Of a DNA stretch of 64,000 nt, positions 42,854-51,643 are shown one piece after another. Numbering within the stretch: the stretch's first letter is position 1; each line of letters starts with the position of its first letter. The position numbers and the translations under genes were made by a program. The notes under the pieces were generated by a model, which was given only the letters and a program-made list of their open reading frames with translations, ran no database searches and was not told where the DNA came from. Origin of the DNA: Collinsella sp. (lineage in GTDB: Bacteria > Actinomycetota > Coriobacteriia > Coriobacteriales > Coriobacteriaceae); contig JAHAGQ010000005.1 of NCBI GenBank assembly GCA_018373675.1, forward strand, positions 55,909 to 119,908, read 5' to 3'.

Positions 42854-44971
42854 ATGGCATCTGCTGTGAAGCGTGACGGTCGCGCCGTGGTGACCACATG
42901 CGGGGGATGCTATGCCGATTGCGCCTTTGCGGCACGCGTTGAGGACGGTCGCGTGGTGGCCGAGCTGCCGGTGCCGGGGCATCCGTGCGCGGCTCGTGCT
43001 CTGTGCTCCCGCGGGCGGCATCGCCTGTCCATGCCGTTTGACGAGCGCGACCGGATTTTGCATCCCATGCGCCGCCGAGCTGATGGCTCGGGGTTCGATG
43101 CGGTGAGCTGGGACGAAGCGCTCGCGCAGATTGCCGAGCGCCTTTTGGGGATTGTTGACGAACGCGGGCCCCGTGCGCTGGGCGTGACGCTCGGCGTGCC
43201 CTCGTTCGACCGTTACTGGGCGTATCGCTTTATGTATGCGCTGGGCTCGCCCAACGTGTACGGTGCCGACGGCGCCTGCGAGGTAAGCCGTCTCACCGGT
43301 TGGGAGCATAGCCTGGGTTATAGTCCCGCCTCCGACCTTGCGCATACCGACTGCATCATGTATTTGGGGCGTTCCATTGTCGATTCGTCGACGATGGGGG
43401 CCGTTGATGCGCTCAATGATGCCCGTCGCCGTGGGGCGAAGATTATCGTGGTCGACCCCCGGCGCAGCGGCTCGGCTGCGCTTGCCGACCGCTGGCTTCG
43501 CGTGCGCCCGGGCTGCGACTTGGCGCTGCTGCTGGGTATTGCCCACGTGTTGATTGCCGAGGGCCTGTACGACCACGAGTTCGTTGACCGCTATAGCACG
43601 GGGTTTGACGAGCTGGCGCAGGCGGCCAGTGCTTGGACGCCCGAGTGGGCCGAGTCGATGTGCGACGTTCCGGCGGACGATATCCGTGCGGTTGCGCGTG
43701 ATTTGGCTGCCGCCGCGCCTGCCGCTGTGGTGGATGCGGGCTTTCATGGTGGCATCGGTATCGCGTATGCCAATAGCACCCAGACCGCGCGCGCTATCTG
43801 CTTGGTCGATGTGCTGCTGGGCTGTATTGGACATGCGGGCGGAGCGCTCAATCCACCCACACCGCTTGCGTTGGGCGATTTGGACCCTGCGCGTTTTGCG
43901 ACGCCGTCGATGCCACGTGAGCCCAAGTTGGGGTCCGAGCGCTATCCACTGGTCGATCCGGTGCGCGGCCTGTGCACGACCATCGGTCAGTCGATTCTTG
44001 CCGGCGATTTGCGTGGGCTCATCGTCTATGCCAGTAACCCCGGTGCGGGCTATGGCAATGCGCAGGCTTGGTTGGGTATTTTGCAACAGCTCGACTTGCT
44101 CGTGACCGTTGATATTCGCTGGTCCGAGACAGCGCGCGCTTCTGACTTCGTGCTGCCCGACGTGACGTATCTGGAGGCCGACCGTGGCGTGGGAACGGTG
44201 ATAGGCACCAACGATGCGCGCGTGTTCTACCGTAATGCCGTGCTGCCCGTGCAGCATGACGACACGCGTCCCGGTCGGGAGATCTTTGCTGGTCTGGCAC
44301 AGGCGTGTGGTGTGGGCAAGTACTTCCAGTTTACGTCTGACGATCTGGCGGCTGCCCAGGTGGCACCGTTTGGAATCAATCTGGACGAGCTCAAGGAGCG
44401 CGGCTGGGCCGACACGGGTGTTGCGTTGCCGTCGCGTACGGGCGAGCCGGCGATTCCCTTGGATGGCGGCAAAATTGCGTTGGCAAGCGACGTATGGGAG
44501 CGAGCCGGTCTGGGCCGCGTTCCCGGTTGGATCGCGCCCATGGTGGAGCCCGGTCCGGGGATGTTTCGCCTCATTAGCGGCAACCGTCCCTTTGAGTCGC
44601 ACACCTCGCGAAGGCTTGCGGCCCAAGGTGCCGCTGAGGCTGGATCGGACCTGGATGCCGTGCAGATGAATGCCGATGCCGCCGCTCGCATGGGTATTGC
44701 CGACGGCGAGATCGTCGAACTCGTGAGCGATATGGGCCGCGACCGCGTGCGCGTGGAGACGACGCCGTATCTGCATCCGGCGTGCATCTTTACGTCGGCC
44801 GCCCCCGGCGGGCGTTCGTTTGGCGCCGATGCCGGTGGCGCTCAAGCCTTGGGCGTGGGCCCGCTCGACCATACACCGCTGCGTTGGGACCCGTTGACGG
44901 GCGCCGCGCTCACCCAGGAAAACGCCGTTCGCGTGGAAAAGATCGCGGCGCGCGAGGATAATAGCGATTGA
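42854..44971 (+). CDS. Molybdopterin oxidoreductase, DMSO reductase superfamily (orphan)
   Basis: The 705-residue protein begins with a [4Fe-4S] motif, CGGCYADC, and a fourth cysteine near ALCSRG. DMSO-reductase-family cofactor blocks follow: ADGACEVSRLTGWE (a Cys likely to bind Mo), IIVVDPRRSGSA, RPGCDLALLLGIAH and FRLISGNRPFESH near the C-terminus. There is no signal peptide, so it should be cytosolic. No electron-transfer or membrane subunit lies beside it, so partner and substrate are unknown. The ATG at 42854 has AAAGGGG 8 bases upstream; an upstream GTG at 42788 would run through the terminator. Confidence 0.8.
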   Translation: MASAVKRDGRAVVTTCGGCYADCAFAARVEDGRVVAELPVPGHPCAARALCSRGRHRLSMPFDERDRILHPMRRRADGSGFDAVSWDEALAQIAERLLGIVDERGPRALGVTLGVPSFDRYWAYRFMYALGSPNVYGADGACEVSRLTGWEHSLGYSPASDLAHTDCIMYLGRSIVDSSTMGAVDALNDARRRGAKIIVVDPRRSGSAALADRWLRVRPGCDLALLLGIAHVLIAEGLYDHEFVDRYSTGFDELAQAASAWTPEWAESMCDVPADDIRAVARDLAAAAPAAVVDAGFHGGIGIAYANSTQTARAICLVDVLLGCIGHAGGALNPPTPLALGDLDPARFATPSMPREPKLGSERYPLVDPVRGLCTTIGQSILAGDLRGLIVYASNPGAGYGNAQAWLGILQQLDLLVTVDIRWSETARASDFVLPDVTYLEADRGVGTVIGTNDARVFYRNAVLPVQHDDTRPGREIFAGLAQACGVGKYFQFTSDDLAAAQVAPFGINLDELKERGWADTGVALPSRTGEPAIPLDGGKIALASDVWERAGLGRVPGWIAPMVEPGPGMFRLISGNRPFESHTSRRLAAQGAAEAGSDLDAVQMNADAAARMGIADGEIVELVSDMGRDRVRVETTPYLHPACIFTSAAPGGRSFGADAGGAQALGVGPLDHTPLRWDPLTGAALTQENAVRVEKIAAREDNSD

Positions 44972-45047
44972 TTGACTCAGCCGATCGAGTTGGCTGATAG
45001 TTTGACGTTCGAATGATTGATTTACCTTTGGTTTTGAAAGGCCGCAC

Positions 45048-46505
45048 ATGAGCGATAGCCAGAACATGTCCGATGAGGTGCGCGCCCGCCTGCGCGCACT
45101 TCCTTCCGTCAATGAGCTGCTTGCCGAGTGGCCGGTAGTGAAGGCGGCGGGGGAGACCTGCGACGCGGTGGTGCATGCCGCCGTCACGGCTGAGCTCGAC
45201 GAGGAGCGCGCCGCCATTCGCGCCGGTGCCGCCCCGCGCTCCAAGCGCGAACTGGCATCGGCCATTGAATTTCGCGCACATCGCTCTGCACTGCCGAGCC
45301 TGCGTCCTGCCGTCAACGCCACGGGTGTGGTCATCCATACCAACCTGGGTCGCGCCCCGCTCGCGGAATCGGCCGCCAAAGCCGTGGCCGAGGTTGCGCG
45401 CGGCTACAGCACGCTCGAGTACAGCGTCGACACCTGTTCGCGCGGGTCGCGCAAGGAGCACGCCGCGCAACTGATCCGCTCACTTACCGGTGCCGAGGAT
45501 GCGCTGGTCGTCAACAACAATGCCGCCGCGGTGCTGCTGGTGCTGGCGACTCATGCCGCGGGCAAAGAAGTTATCGTCAGCCGTGGCGAGCTCGTCGAGA
45601 TCGGTGGCAGCTTCCGTATTCCCGATGTCATGGCGGCCTCGGGCGCCAAGCTCGTCGAGGTCGGCGCCACCAACCGCACGCATCTGGGCGACTACGAGCG
45701 CGCCATTACGTCCGAAACGGCCATGATCCTGAAGGTTCATCCTTCCAACTATCGCATCGAGGGTTTTCACGAGGAAGTGGGCTCTCGGGAGCTTGCCGCC
45801 CTGGCCCACACGCATGGTCTGCTGTTCTACGAGGACCAGGGTTCGGGCGCGCTGTTGCCCGACGACATCTTGGTGCGCGGCGGCGAAGAAACCACGCCGG
45901 CTTCGGTTTCGGCAGGGCTCGATATCGTGTCGTGCTCGGGTGATAAGCTGCTGGGCGCCGCGCAGGCGGGCATTATCATGGGCCGTCGCGATCTGGTCCA
46001 GGCCTGCGGGTCGCATCCGCTTATGCGTGCCCTGCGCCCGGGCAAGCTCGCACTCGCGGCGCTCGAGGCTACACTGCGCATTTACATGGATGGGGCGGAT
46101 GTGGCCCATCGTGAGGTGCCGGTGCTCAACATGCTCACGCTTCCGCAGGCTCATCTGGAGCGACGTGCCCGCAAGCTGCGCGAGCTGATGGTGGCGGGCT
46201 TCGATAAGGCTGGCTGCCCGTGTGCCGTGCAGGCGGAAATCGTCGAGGAGTCGTCGACTCCCGGCGGCGGCTCGCTGCCTACCGTCGAGCTGCCGACGAT
46301 GTGCGTTGCCGTGCGTCTTGTCGATGAGCGTCTTTCCGTTGACGCGCTCAAGCGCTCGCTCGTCCAAGACTTCGATACGCCGGTCGTCACGCGCGCCTCG
46401 CATGACCGCATCCTGTTTGACGTGCGCACGCTCGTGGGCGACCGCGATATCGAGACAGCGGCATCGACGCTCGTCGCGTGCGTTAAGAAGGCGATTGCTC
46501 GATGA
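45048..46505 (+). CDS. selA: L-seryl-tRNA(Sec) selenium transferase SelA
   Basis: This PLP enzyme converts Ser-tRNA-Sec to Sec-tRNA-Sec with selenophosphate. The 485-residue length is usual. Conserved blocks include ATGVVIHTNLGRAPL near 91-105, VNNNAAAVLLVL and the Schiff-base lysine at about residue 300 in SCSGDKLLGAAQAG. ATG at 45048 follows GAAAGGCCGC. Its TGA overlaps the selB ATG (ATGA), showing tight coupling. Confidence 0.96.
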   Translation: MSDSQNMSDEVRARLRALPSVNELLAEWPVVKAAGETCDAVVHAAVTAELDEERAAIRAGAAPRSKRELASAIEFRAHRSALPSLRPAVNATGVVIHTNLGRAPLAESAAKAVAEVARGYSTLEYSVDTCSRGSRKEHAAQLIRSLTGAEDALVVNNNAAAVLLVLATHAAGKEVIVSRGELVEIGGSFRIPDVMAASGAKLVEVGATNRTHLGDYERAITSETAMILKVHPSNYRIEGFHEEVGSRELAALAHTHGLLFYEDQGSGALLPDDILVRGGEETTPASVSAGLDIVSCSGDKLLGAAQAGIIMGRRDLVQACGSHPLMRALRPGKLALAALEATLRIYMDGADVAHREVPVLNMLTLPQAHLERRARKLRELMVAGFDKAGCPCAVQAEIVEESSTPGGGSLPTVELPTMCVAVRLVDERLSVDALKRSLVQDFDTPVVTRASHDRILFDVRTLVGDRDIETAASTLVACVKKAIAR

Positions 46506-48469
46506 GTGAGGTTAAAGCGCTGGTGGAGTGTCCCGTTATCGTTGGCACGGCGGGCCACGTCGACCACGGTAAGTCGGCGCTGATCGAGGCGCTGACCGGC
46601 AAGAATCCCGATCGCCTGGAGGTCGAGCGCCGTCGCGGTATGACCGTGGAGCTGGGCTTTGGCGAGCTGGCACTGCCGAGCGGCAAGATCGTTGGCCTGG
46701 TCGACGTGCCGGGCCACGCGCATTACTTGCGCGCCATGGTGCAGGGCGCCACGGGTATCGACGTGGCCGTGCTGGTGGTCTCTGCCGTCGAGGGCGTAAT
46801 GCCGCAGACGCGCGAGCACGTGCACGTGCTGGAGTTGCTGGGCGTCACGCACATGGTGGTCGCACTGACGATGTGCGACCTGGCCGATGCCGAGATGACC
46901 GAGCTTGCCGAGCTCGATGTCGATGACTTTTTGTCGGGTACCGTGTTTGCGGGCGCGCCGATCGTGCCCGTGTCGTCTAAGACGGGCGAGGGTATTGATG
47001 CGCTGCTGGCAGCGCTCGATGAGTGCGTGGATGCCTGCTGGGATGCTTGCCGCGATCGCGCCGAGCGAACCGACGCCGCGCCGCGCCTGCCGATTGACCG
47101 CTGCTTTACGATCAAGGGCGCCGGTACCGTGGTGACGGGAACGTTGCACGATGCGCCGGTTGCGGTGGGCGACGAGCTGATGGCTTTGCCGTCACGTACG
47201 GTCTGCCGTGTCCGCGGGATTCAGGTGCATGGCGATACGCCGCGCGCGCTGCCTGGGCAACGCGTGGCGCTCAACCTGGTTGGTGACGGTGTCGCGGCGC
47301 TTGATCGTGGCGAGATGCTGGGCGTGGCGGATCGCTTTGGTCAGACGTTGCGCTTTATGATGACGTTCACCTACCTGGGTCGCGAGGGCGCCAAGCCGCG
47401 CGTGCTCGAGTCGGGCGCGCGCGTGCATGTGATGGCCGGCACGGCCGAGGTTGTCGGCCGCATCATGCTTTTGGAGGGCGAGGCCCCCATGGCGGTGGGC
47501 GAGACCCGTACCGTACAGGTGCGCTTGGAGGAGCCACTGTCGCTGCGAGCCGGAGACCATGCCGTGGTGCTGTCGTATTCGCCCGTCATGCTCATTGGCG
47601 GCGGGCGCGTGCTGCTTTCGCGTTGCCGTCGTTCGCGCGAGCTTGCCGAAGGAGAGCGCACGCTGCTTGCAGCGCTTGAGGCCGGCGATGCCGTCGCTGG
47701 TGTTGAGGCGTGGTTGGCGCTGCAGACGTTGCCGGTCGTGGCTGCCGACGTTGCCGCGGCGCTAGATCTTGTTTCCGGTGGGGCCGATGCCGCGCTGAAC
47801 GAGTTGGTGGCGCGAGGTGCTGTGCGCGAGCTTGCGGGCTCGGATGGCTCGCTGTATGCAGATTCTTCCGCGCTCGATGCCGCGATGGGTACGCTGGCGG
47901 CGACCCTGTCCGCCATGCACGCGGCTGCCCCCAAGGAGACGGGCTTTACGCCTGGCGCCGTTGCCCATGCTGCGTGGCCTGCCGCTGATGAAGGAGTTGC
48001 CTCGGCTCTGATTGCCGAGGGCTGCTCGCGTGGCGTGTGCGCCGCCGAGGGCGCCGAGGTATTCGATCCGCATTCGGCCGCCGCGGCGGCACGCGTGGTG
48101 CGAGAGGCTTGCGAGCGGATCGTCGCGCTGCTTGATAAGGCCGGCCTCGATGCGCCGACGTTGCCCGAGGTAGGCGAGCGACTACAGCTCGATCGCGACA
48201 CCATGACGCGAGCTCTGCGCGAGCTTTCGCTCAACCGCTCGATCGTTAAGGTCGAGCGCGACGTTGCGCTGTCCGTTGCCACCGAGGCCCATGCGCGCGA
48301 GCTTGTTGCCGCTGCCATTGAGGCAGCCGGCGGCGCAGCCACCACGAGCGTGCTGCGCGAGGCCCTTGGCGTGTCGCGCAAACGCGCCATCAGCATCTTG
48401 GAGCACCTAGATGCCGTGCGCTTTACAGTGCTCGACAAGGATGCCGGCGGCCTGCGCTCCCTGCGCTAG
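46502..48469 (+). CDS. selB: Selenocysteine-specific elongation factor SelB
   Basis: This GTPase delivers Sec-tRNA-Sec to UGA codons marked by a SECIS. The 655-residue protein has the P-loop GTAGHVDHGKS at 15-25, DVPGHAHYLRAM (G3) and a G4-like LTMCDLAD. EF-Tu-like domains II and III follow, then C-terminal winged helices from about residue 390 that bind the SECIS. The final LGVSRKRAISILEHLD segment is the last winged helix. tRNA-Sec lies 36 bases downstream. Confidence 0.95.
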   Translation: MSEVKALVECPVIVGTAGHVDHGKSALIEALTGKNPDRLEVERRRGMTVELGFGELALPSGKIVGLVDVPGHAHYLRAMVQGATGIDVAVLVVSAVEGVMPQTREHVHVLELLGVTHMVVALTMCDLADAEMTELAELDVDDFLSGTVFAGAPIVPVSSKTGEGIDALLAALDECVDACWDACRDRAERTDAAPRLPIDRCFTIKGAGTVVTGTLHDAPVAVGDELMALPSRTVCRVRGIQVHGDTPRALPGQRVALNLVGDGVAALDRGEMLGVADRFGQTLRFMMTFTYLGREGAKPRVLESGARVHVMAGTAEVVGRIMLLEGEAPMAVGETRTVQVRLEEPLSLRAGDHAVVLSYSPVMLIGGGRVLLSRCRRSRELAEGERTLLAALEAGDAVAGVEAWLALQTLPVVAADVAAALDLVSGGADAALNELVARGAVRELAGSDGSLYADSSALDAAMGTLAATLSAMHAAAPKETGFTPGAVAHAAWPAADEGVASALIAEGCSRGVCAAEGAEVFDPHSAAAAARVVREACERIVALLDKAGLDAPTLPEVGERLQLDRDTMTRALRELSLNRSIVKVERDVALSVATEAHARELVAAAIEAAGGAATTSVLREALGVSRKRAISILEHLDAVRFTVLDKDAGGLRSLR

Positions 48470-48505
48470 ATTGGCTGCTCGGTTTGGTAAAATACCGCCG
48501 CACTT

Positions 48506-48602
48506 GGGAACGGATGGGCTCCGGTGGGCTCCGCGGTCCTCAAAACCGTTGCGAGGCGTGCAAAACGTCTTGGATGTGTTCGATTCACATACGTTCCCGC
48601 CA
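48506..48602 (+). tRNA. selC: tRNA-Sec (UCA)
   Basis: The 97-base molecule has a long extra arm. The acceptor is GGGAACG/CGTTCCC with discriminator G and encoded CCA. The D-stem has 6 bp (GGGCTC with GGGCTC/T wobbles). The anticodon arm GCGGT/ACCGT carries loop CCTCAAA with anticodon TCA. An 8-bp variable arm CGAGGCGT/ACGTCTTG and T-arm ATGTG/CACAT follow. Position 33 reads C, not the near-universal U, and the eighth acceptor pair is a G-A mismatch. Confidence 0.93.
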
Positions 48603-48756
48603 CACGCTACCAGCGCTTTTGTGCTCGCGGTCTTGCTGCGTGCCGCAAAGGCGCTGTTTTGTTTTTGCACGAGCTTTTCGTAGCGCCGCTATTTCGGCGG
48701 CGGTATTTAGCTTCGTGCATAGGGTTTCGAGCATGCCGATGGGGGTGTTTTGCCGT

Positions 48757-49389
48757 ATGACTACCGTAAGACGAGCCGATCTATCTTGCGTCGTCCAGGC
48801 GGGCGGGCTGTCGTCGCGCATGGGTTCCGACAAGGCGCGGATGTTGTTTTGCGGCGAGCCGCTCATCGAGCGCGTGCTGGGTCGGTTGGCGCCAGTTGCC
48901 GGTGAGTTGGTCGTGACGACGTCGCGACCCAGTGAGCTGGCCTACCTTGAGGAGCGCGCGTTTGGCGGTCTTGTGCCACGCGTGGTAGCGGACCTTGATG
49001 GGTCGGCGGGTGCCATGCGTGGCATCGCGAGTTCGCTGGCTGCCGCTCGGTTGCCCCTCGCGGCGATCGTCGCCTGCGATATGCCGTTCATCTCACCAGA
49101 ACTGATCGGCGCACTTTCGGATCGGGTCAAGGAAGGCCCGCTCGATGTGTGCGTCCCGCGCGAGGAGCGGGGGATTGAGCCGCTGTGCGCCGTGTGGCGC
49201 CGCCAGGCTTGCGCGCCGGTTGCCCGTGAGTTGCTCGACCAGGACCGCCAACGCATCCGCTGTTTGATCGACCAGGTCCATGCCGGCTATCTGGATGAGC
49301 CCCAGATTGTCGAGGTTGCCGGTTCCACGCTCTGCTTCGAGAACGTCAATACGCCCGAGGAGTTTGCGGCGGCCGAGCTGCTCGCTTAG
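48757..49389 (+). CDS. mobA: Molybdenum cofactor guanylyltransferase MobA-like
   Basis: The 210-residue nucleotidyltransferase starts CVVQAGGLSSRMGSDKA at residues 11-27, the MobA GTP-binding signature, and has ACDMPFISPELI in the middle (metal-binding Asp). It would attach GMP to Mo-molybdopterin to make MGD for FdhF and the orphan oxidoreductase. A MocA-like cytidylyl activity for the Mo hydroxylase is an alternative. The start at 48757 fits the family; in-frame ATGs at 48733 and 48739 would add up to 8 residues. Confidence 0.85.
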   Translation: MTTVRRADLSCVVQAGGLSSRMGSDKARMLFCGEPLIERVLGRLAPVAGELVVTTSRPSELAYLEERAFGGLVPRVVADLDGSAGAMRGIASSLAAARLPLAAIVACDMPFISPELIGALSDRVKEGPLDVCVPREERGIEPLCAVWRRQACAPVARELLDQDRQRIRCLIDQVHAGYLDEPQIVEVAGSTLCFENVNTPEEFAAAELLA

Positions 49390-49404
49390 ACGATTGGAGT
49401 TGCC

Positions 49405-49800
49405 ATGTCTCACGATATTTGTCCCGACACGGGAGAACCTTGCACTTGCGACGGATCCGAACCCTGTACCTGCGGTTGCGGTGGCTGTGGACATACCGCG
49501 GAAGAGGAAGCGGCCGCCGCGGCGTATCGTGAGGCACACCGCGAAGGTCCATCCGGTGATGCTCTCGACCACGAACGCAAGATCATCGTGTCGTTCGATA
49601 GCACCTTCGATGTGATGGAATGCGAACAGCTGTGCCTTGCCGCCGGTGTGCCCGGGCGCATCATGCCATTGCCGGGCTCCATTACTGCCGGCTGTGGGCT
49701 TTGCTGGGCCATGCCGTTCTCGGGCGATGCGCTCGCCGCCTTCCGCGCTGCCACCGAGGGCCGCGTAACCCCCGCCGACTACCATCAGCTCGTCCTCTAG
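49405..49800 (+). CDS. DUF3343 protein with cysteine-rich N-terminal extension
   Basis: Residues 55-131 are a DUF3343 domain like the one at 21498: CEQLCLAAGVPGRIMPLPG followed by SITAGCGLCW. Ahead of it is an extension with seven cysteines in the first 28 residues (positions 6, 13, 15, 21, 23, 25, 28), then an Ala/Glu-rich linker. The cysteine cluster could bind metal or carry Se/S. It starts 15 bases after mobA, tying it to molybdenum cofactor modification. Function is inferred. Confidence 0.75.
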   Translation: MSHDICPDTGEPCTCDGSEPCTCGCGGCGHTAEEEAAAAAYREAHREGPSGDALDHERKIIVSFDSTFDVMECEQLCLAAGVPGRIMPLPGSITAGCGLCWAMPFSGDALAAFRAATEGRVTPADYHQLVL

Positions 49801-49809
49801 CCATCAAAA

Positions 49810-49842
49810 CCACCACAAAGGTGCCTGTCCCCAATGTGGTGG
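49810..49842. repeat. Short palindrome with CCACCACA arms
   Basis: CCACCACA and TGTGGTGG are perfect 8-base arms around a 17-base loop holding GGTGCCTGTCCCC. The rest of 49843-50045 shows no gene. Confidence 0.55.
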
Positions 49843-50057
49843 CTTGGAACACGTGGACGAAACAGGTTTGAAACACGGGTTTTGCACGTCAGGCACTCAA
49901 AAACGCATCTACCTGCATCGTAATCAAAACGAAACATCCGCTCGTCGGCTTATGCGAATCTTTGCTGCAACAGTGCGATATTATCCATACTCGATAAAGC
50001 TCACGGCGCATGGGGCGCCGCGAACGACACCTTTCTTTTCCATCAATTGGAGGAAGC

Positions 50058-51413
50058 ATGAGCTACACGCAGAAAGTTCTCGACGAGCTCAAGGCCCGCT
50101 ATCCCGAGCAGCCTGAGTTCATCCAGGCCGCGACCGAGATCCTCGGCACCATCCAGCCGGCGCTCGACGCCCATCCCGAGTACGAGGAGGCCGCCCTGCT
50201 TGAGCGCCTCGTCGAGCCCGAGCGCATCGTTATGTTCCGTGTTCCCTGGGTCGACGATCAGGGCAAGGTTCAGGTCAACCGCGGCTATCGCGTCGAGTTC
50301 AACTCTGCCATTGGACCCTACAAGGGCGGCCTGCGCTTTAACCCGACGGTCACCCTGGGCATGCTCAAGTTCCTGGGCCTGGAGCAGATCCTCAAGAACA
50401 GCCTGACCACCCTTCCCATGGGCGGCGGCAAGGGCGGCTCCGACTTTGACCCCAAGGGCAAGTCCAACAACGAGATTATGCACTTCTGCCAGTCCTTCAT
50501 GACCGAGCTCTATCGCCACATTGGCCCCAACACCGACGTTCCCGCCGGCGACCTGGGCGTTGGCGGCCGCGAGGTTGCCTACCTGTTCGGTCAGTACAAG
50601 CGCCTGACCAACGAGTGGACCGGCGTCCTTACCGGCAAGGGCCTCTCCTTTGGCGGCTCGCTCGCCCGTACCGAGGCCACCGGCTACGGTCTGGCCTACT
50701 TTGTGGATGAGTACCTCAAGAGCCGCGGCGACTCCTTCGAGGGCAAGAACGTCGTCGTTCACGGCTCCGGCAACGTCGCTATCTACGCGGTCCAGAAGGT
50801 CACTCAGCTCGGTGGCAAGGTGCTCGCCTGCTCCGATACCCACGGCTGGGTAGAGGATCCCGACGGCATCGACTGCACCGTGCTCGAGCACATCTACAAC
50901 AAGAAGCGCTCTGGCCACGACAAGGGCGTTACGCTCGCTATGTACGTTGACGAGAAGCCTAACGCCGTGTGGCACGAGGGCGACGGCCGCGGCGTGTGGC
51001 AGCTTCCCTGCGATATCGCGCTGCCCTGCGCTCGCGAGAACACGCTGCTGCTCGAGGACGCCCAGGCACTCGTCGCCAACGGCTGCAAGGTGGTCGGCGA
51101 GGGCGCGAACATGCCCACGACCATCGAGGCCACGACCTACTTCCAGAAGAACGGCGTCGCCTTTATGCCCGGTAAGGCTGCCAACGCCGGCGGCGTGCTC
51201 GTGTCCGGCCTGGAGATGAGCCAGAACGCCGAGCACCTGTCCTGGACCTTCGAAGAGGTCGATGGCAAGCTCGAGCAGCTCATGCGCGGCATGTTCCACA
51301 ACGTGGACGACACCGCCAAGGAGTATGGCCAGGAGGGCAACTTTGTCATGGGCGCCAACATCGCCGGCTTCCTGAAGGTCGCCGACGCCATGCTCGCCCA
51401 GGGCGTCTGCTAA
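50058..51413 (+). CDS. gdhA: NADP-type glutamate dehydrogenase
   Basis: The 451-residue hexameric-type enzyme interconverts 2-oxoglutarate plus ammonia and glutamate. Conserved segments are GPYKGGLRFNPTV near 95-107, the catalytic lysine region LPMGGGKGGSDFDPKGKS, and the Rossmann element VVVHGSGNVAIYA. The length and KGGSDFDPKGKS variant match the small NADP-dependent class (GdhA). TTGGAGG sits 7 bases before the ATG. It is monocistronic with its own terminator. Confidence 0.95.
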   Translation: MSYTQKVLDELKARYPEQPEFIQAATEILGTIQPALDAHPEYEEAALLERLVEPERIVMFRVPWVDDQGKVQVNRGYRVEFNSAIGPYKGGLRFNPTVTLGMLKFLGLEQILKNSLTTLPMGGGKGGSDFDPKGKSNNEIMHFCQSFMTELYRHIGPNTDVPAGDLGVGGREVAYLFGQYKRLTNEWTGVLTGKGLSFGGSLARTEATGYGLAYFVDEYLKSRGDSFEGKNVVVHGSGNVAIYAVQKVTQLGGKVLACSDTHGWVEDPDGIDCTVLEHIYNKKRSGHDKGVTLAMYVDEKPNAVWHEGDGRGVWQLPCDIALPCARENTLLLEDAQALVANGCKVVGEGANMPTTIEATTYFQKNGVAFMPGKAANAGGVLVSGLEMSQNAEHLSWTFEEVDGKLEQLMRGMFHNVDDTAKEYGQEGNFVMGANIAGFLKVADAMLAQGVC

Positions 51414-51440
51414 ATCTTCGCTCGATATAGCATGTGATGA

Positions 51441-51471
51441 GGCTCCCAGCCATTCCGGCTGGGAGCCTTTT
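51441..51471 (+). terminator. Terminator of gdhA
   Basis: GGCTCCCAGCC and GGCTGGGAGCC form a perfect 11-bp stem with a 5-base loop, then TTTT. Confidence 0.92.
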
Positions 51472-51489
51472 CTATCCCGGAGGACTCCT

Positions 51490-51564
51490 CATAACTTGCG
51501 GTGAAATACGGACTGTTTAGCGCCCCAGAACGGCTAATCAGTCCGTATTTCACCGCAAGTTATG
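51490..51564. repeat. Dispersed palindrome, family 1 (copy 4)
   Basis: Perfect 26-base arms (51490-51515 and 51539-51564) with word TTGCGGTGAAATA and inner CGGACTG. The outer end reads AACTTGCGG instead of AAGTTGCGG, matched by AAGTT in the other arm. Confidence 0.88.
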
Positions 51565-51643
51565 GATGGGTGGGTGGATTTTGTCCTAAAACGGTGTGCG
51601 GCCCCTCGTTTGGTACACTTAAAAGTACTGGACAAGTGAAGAG

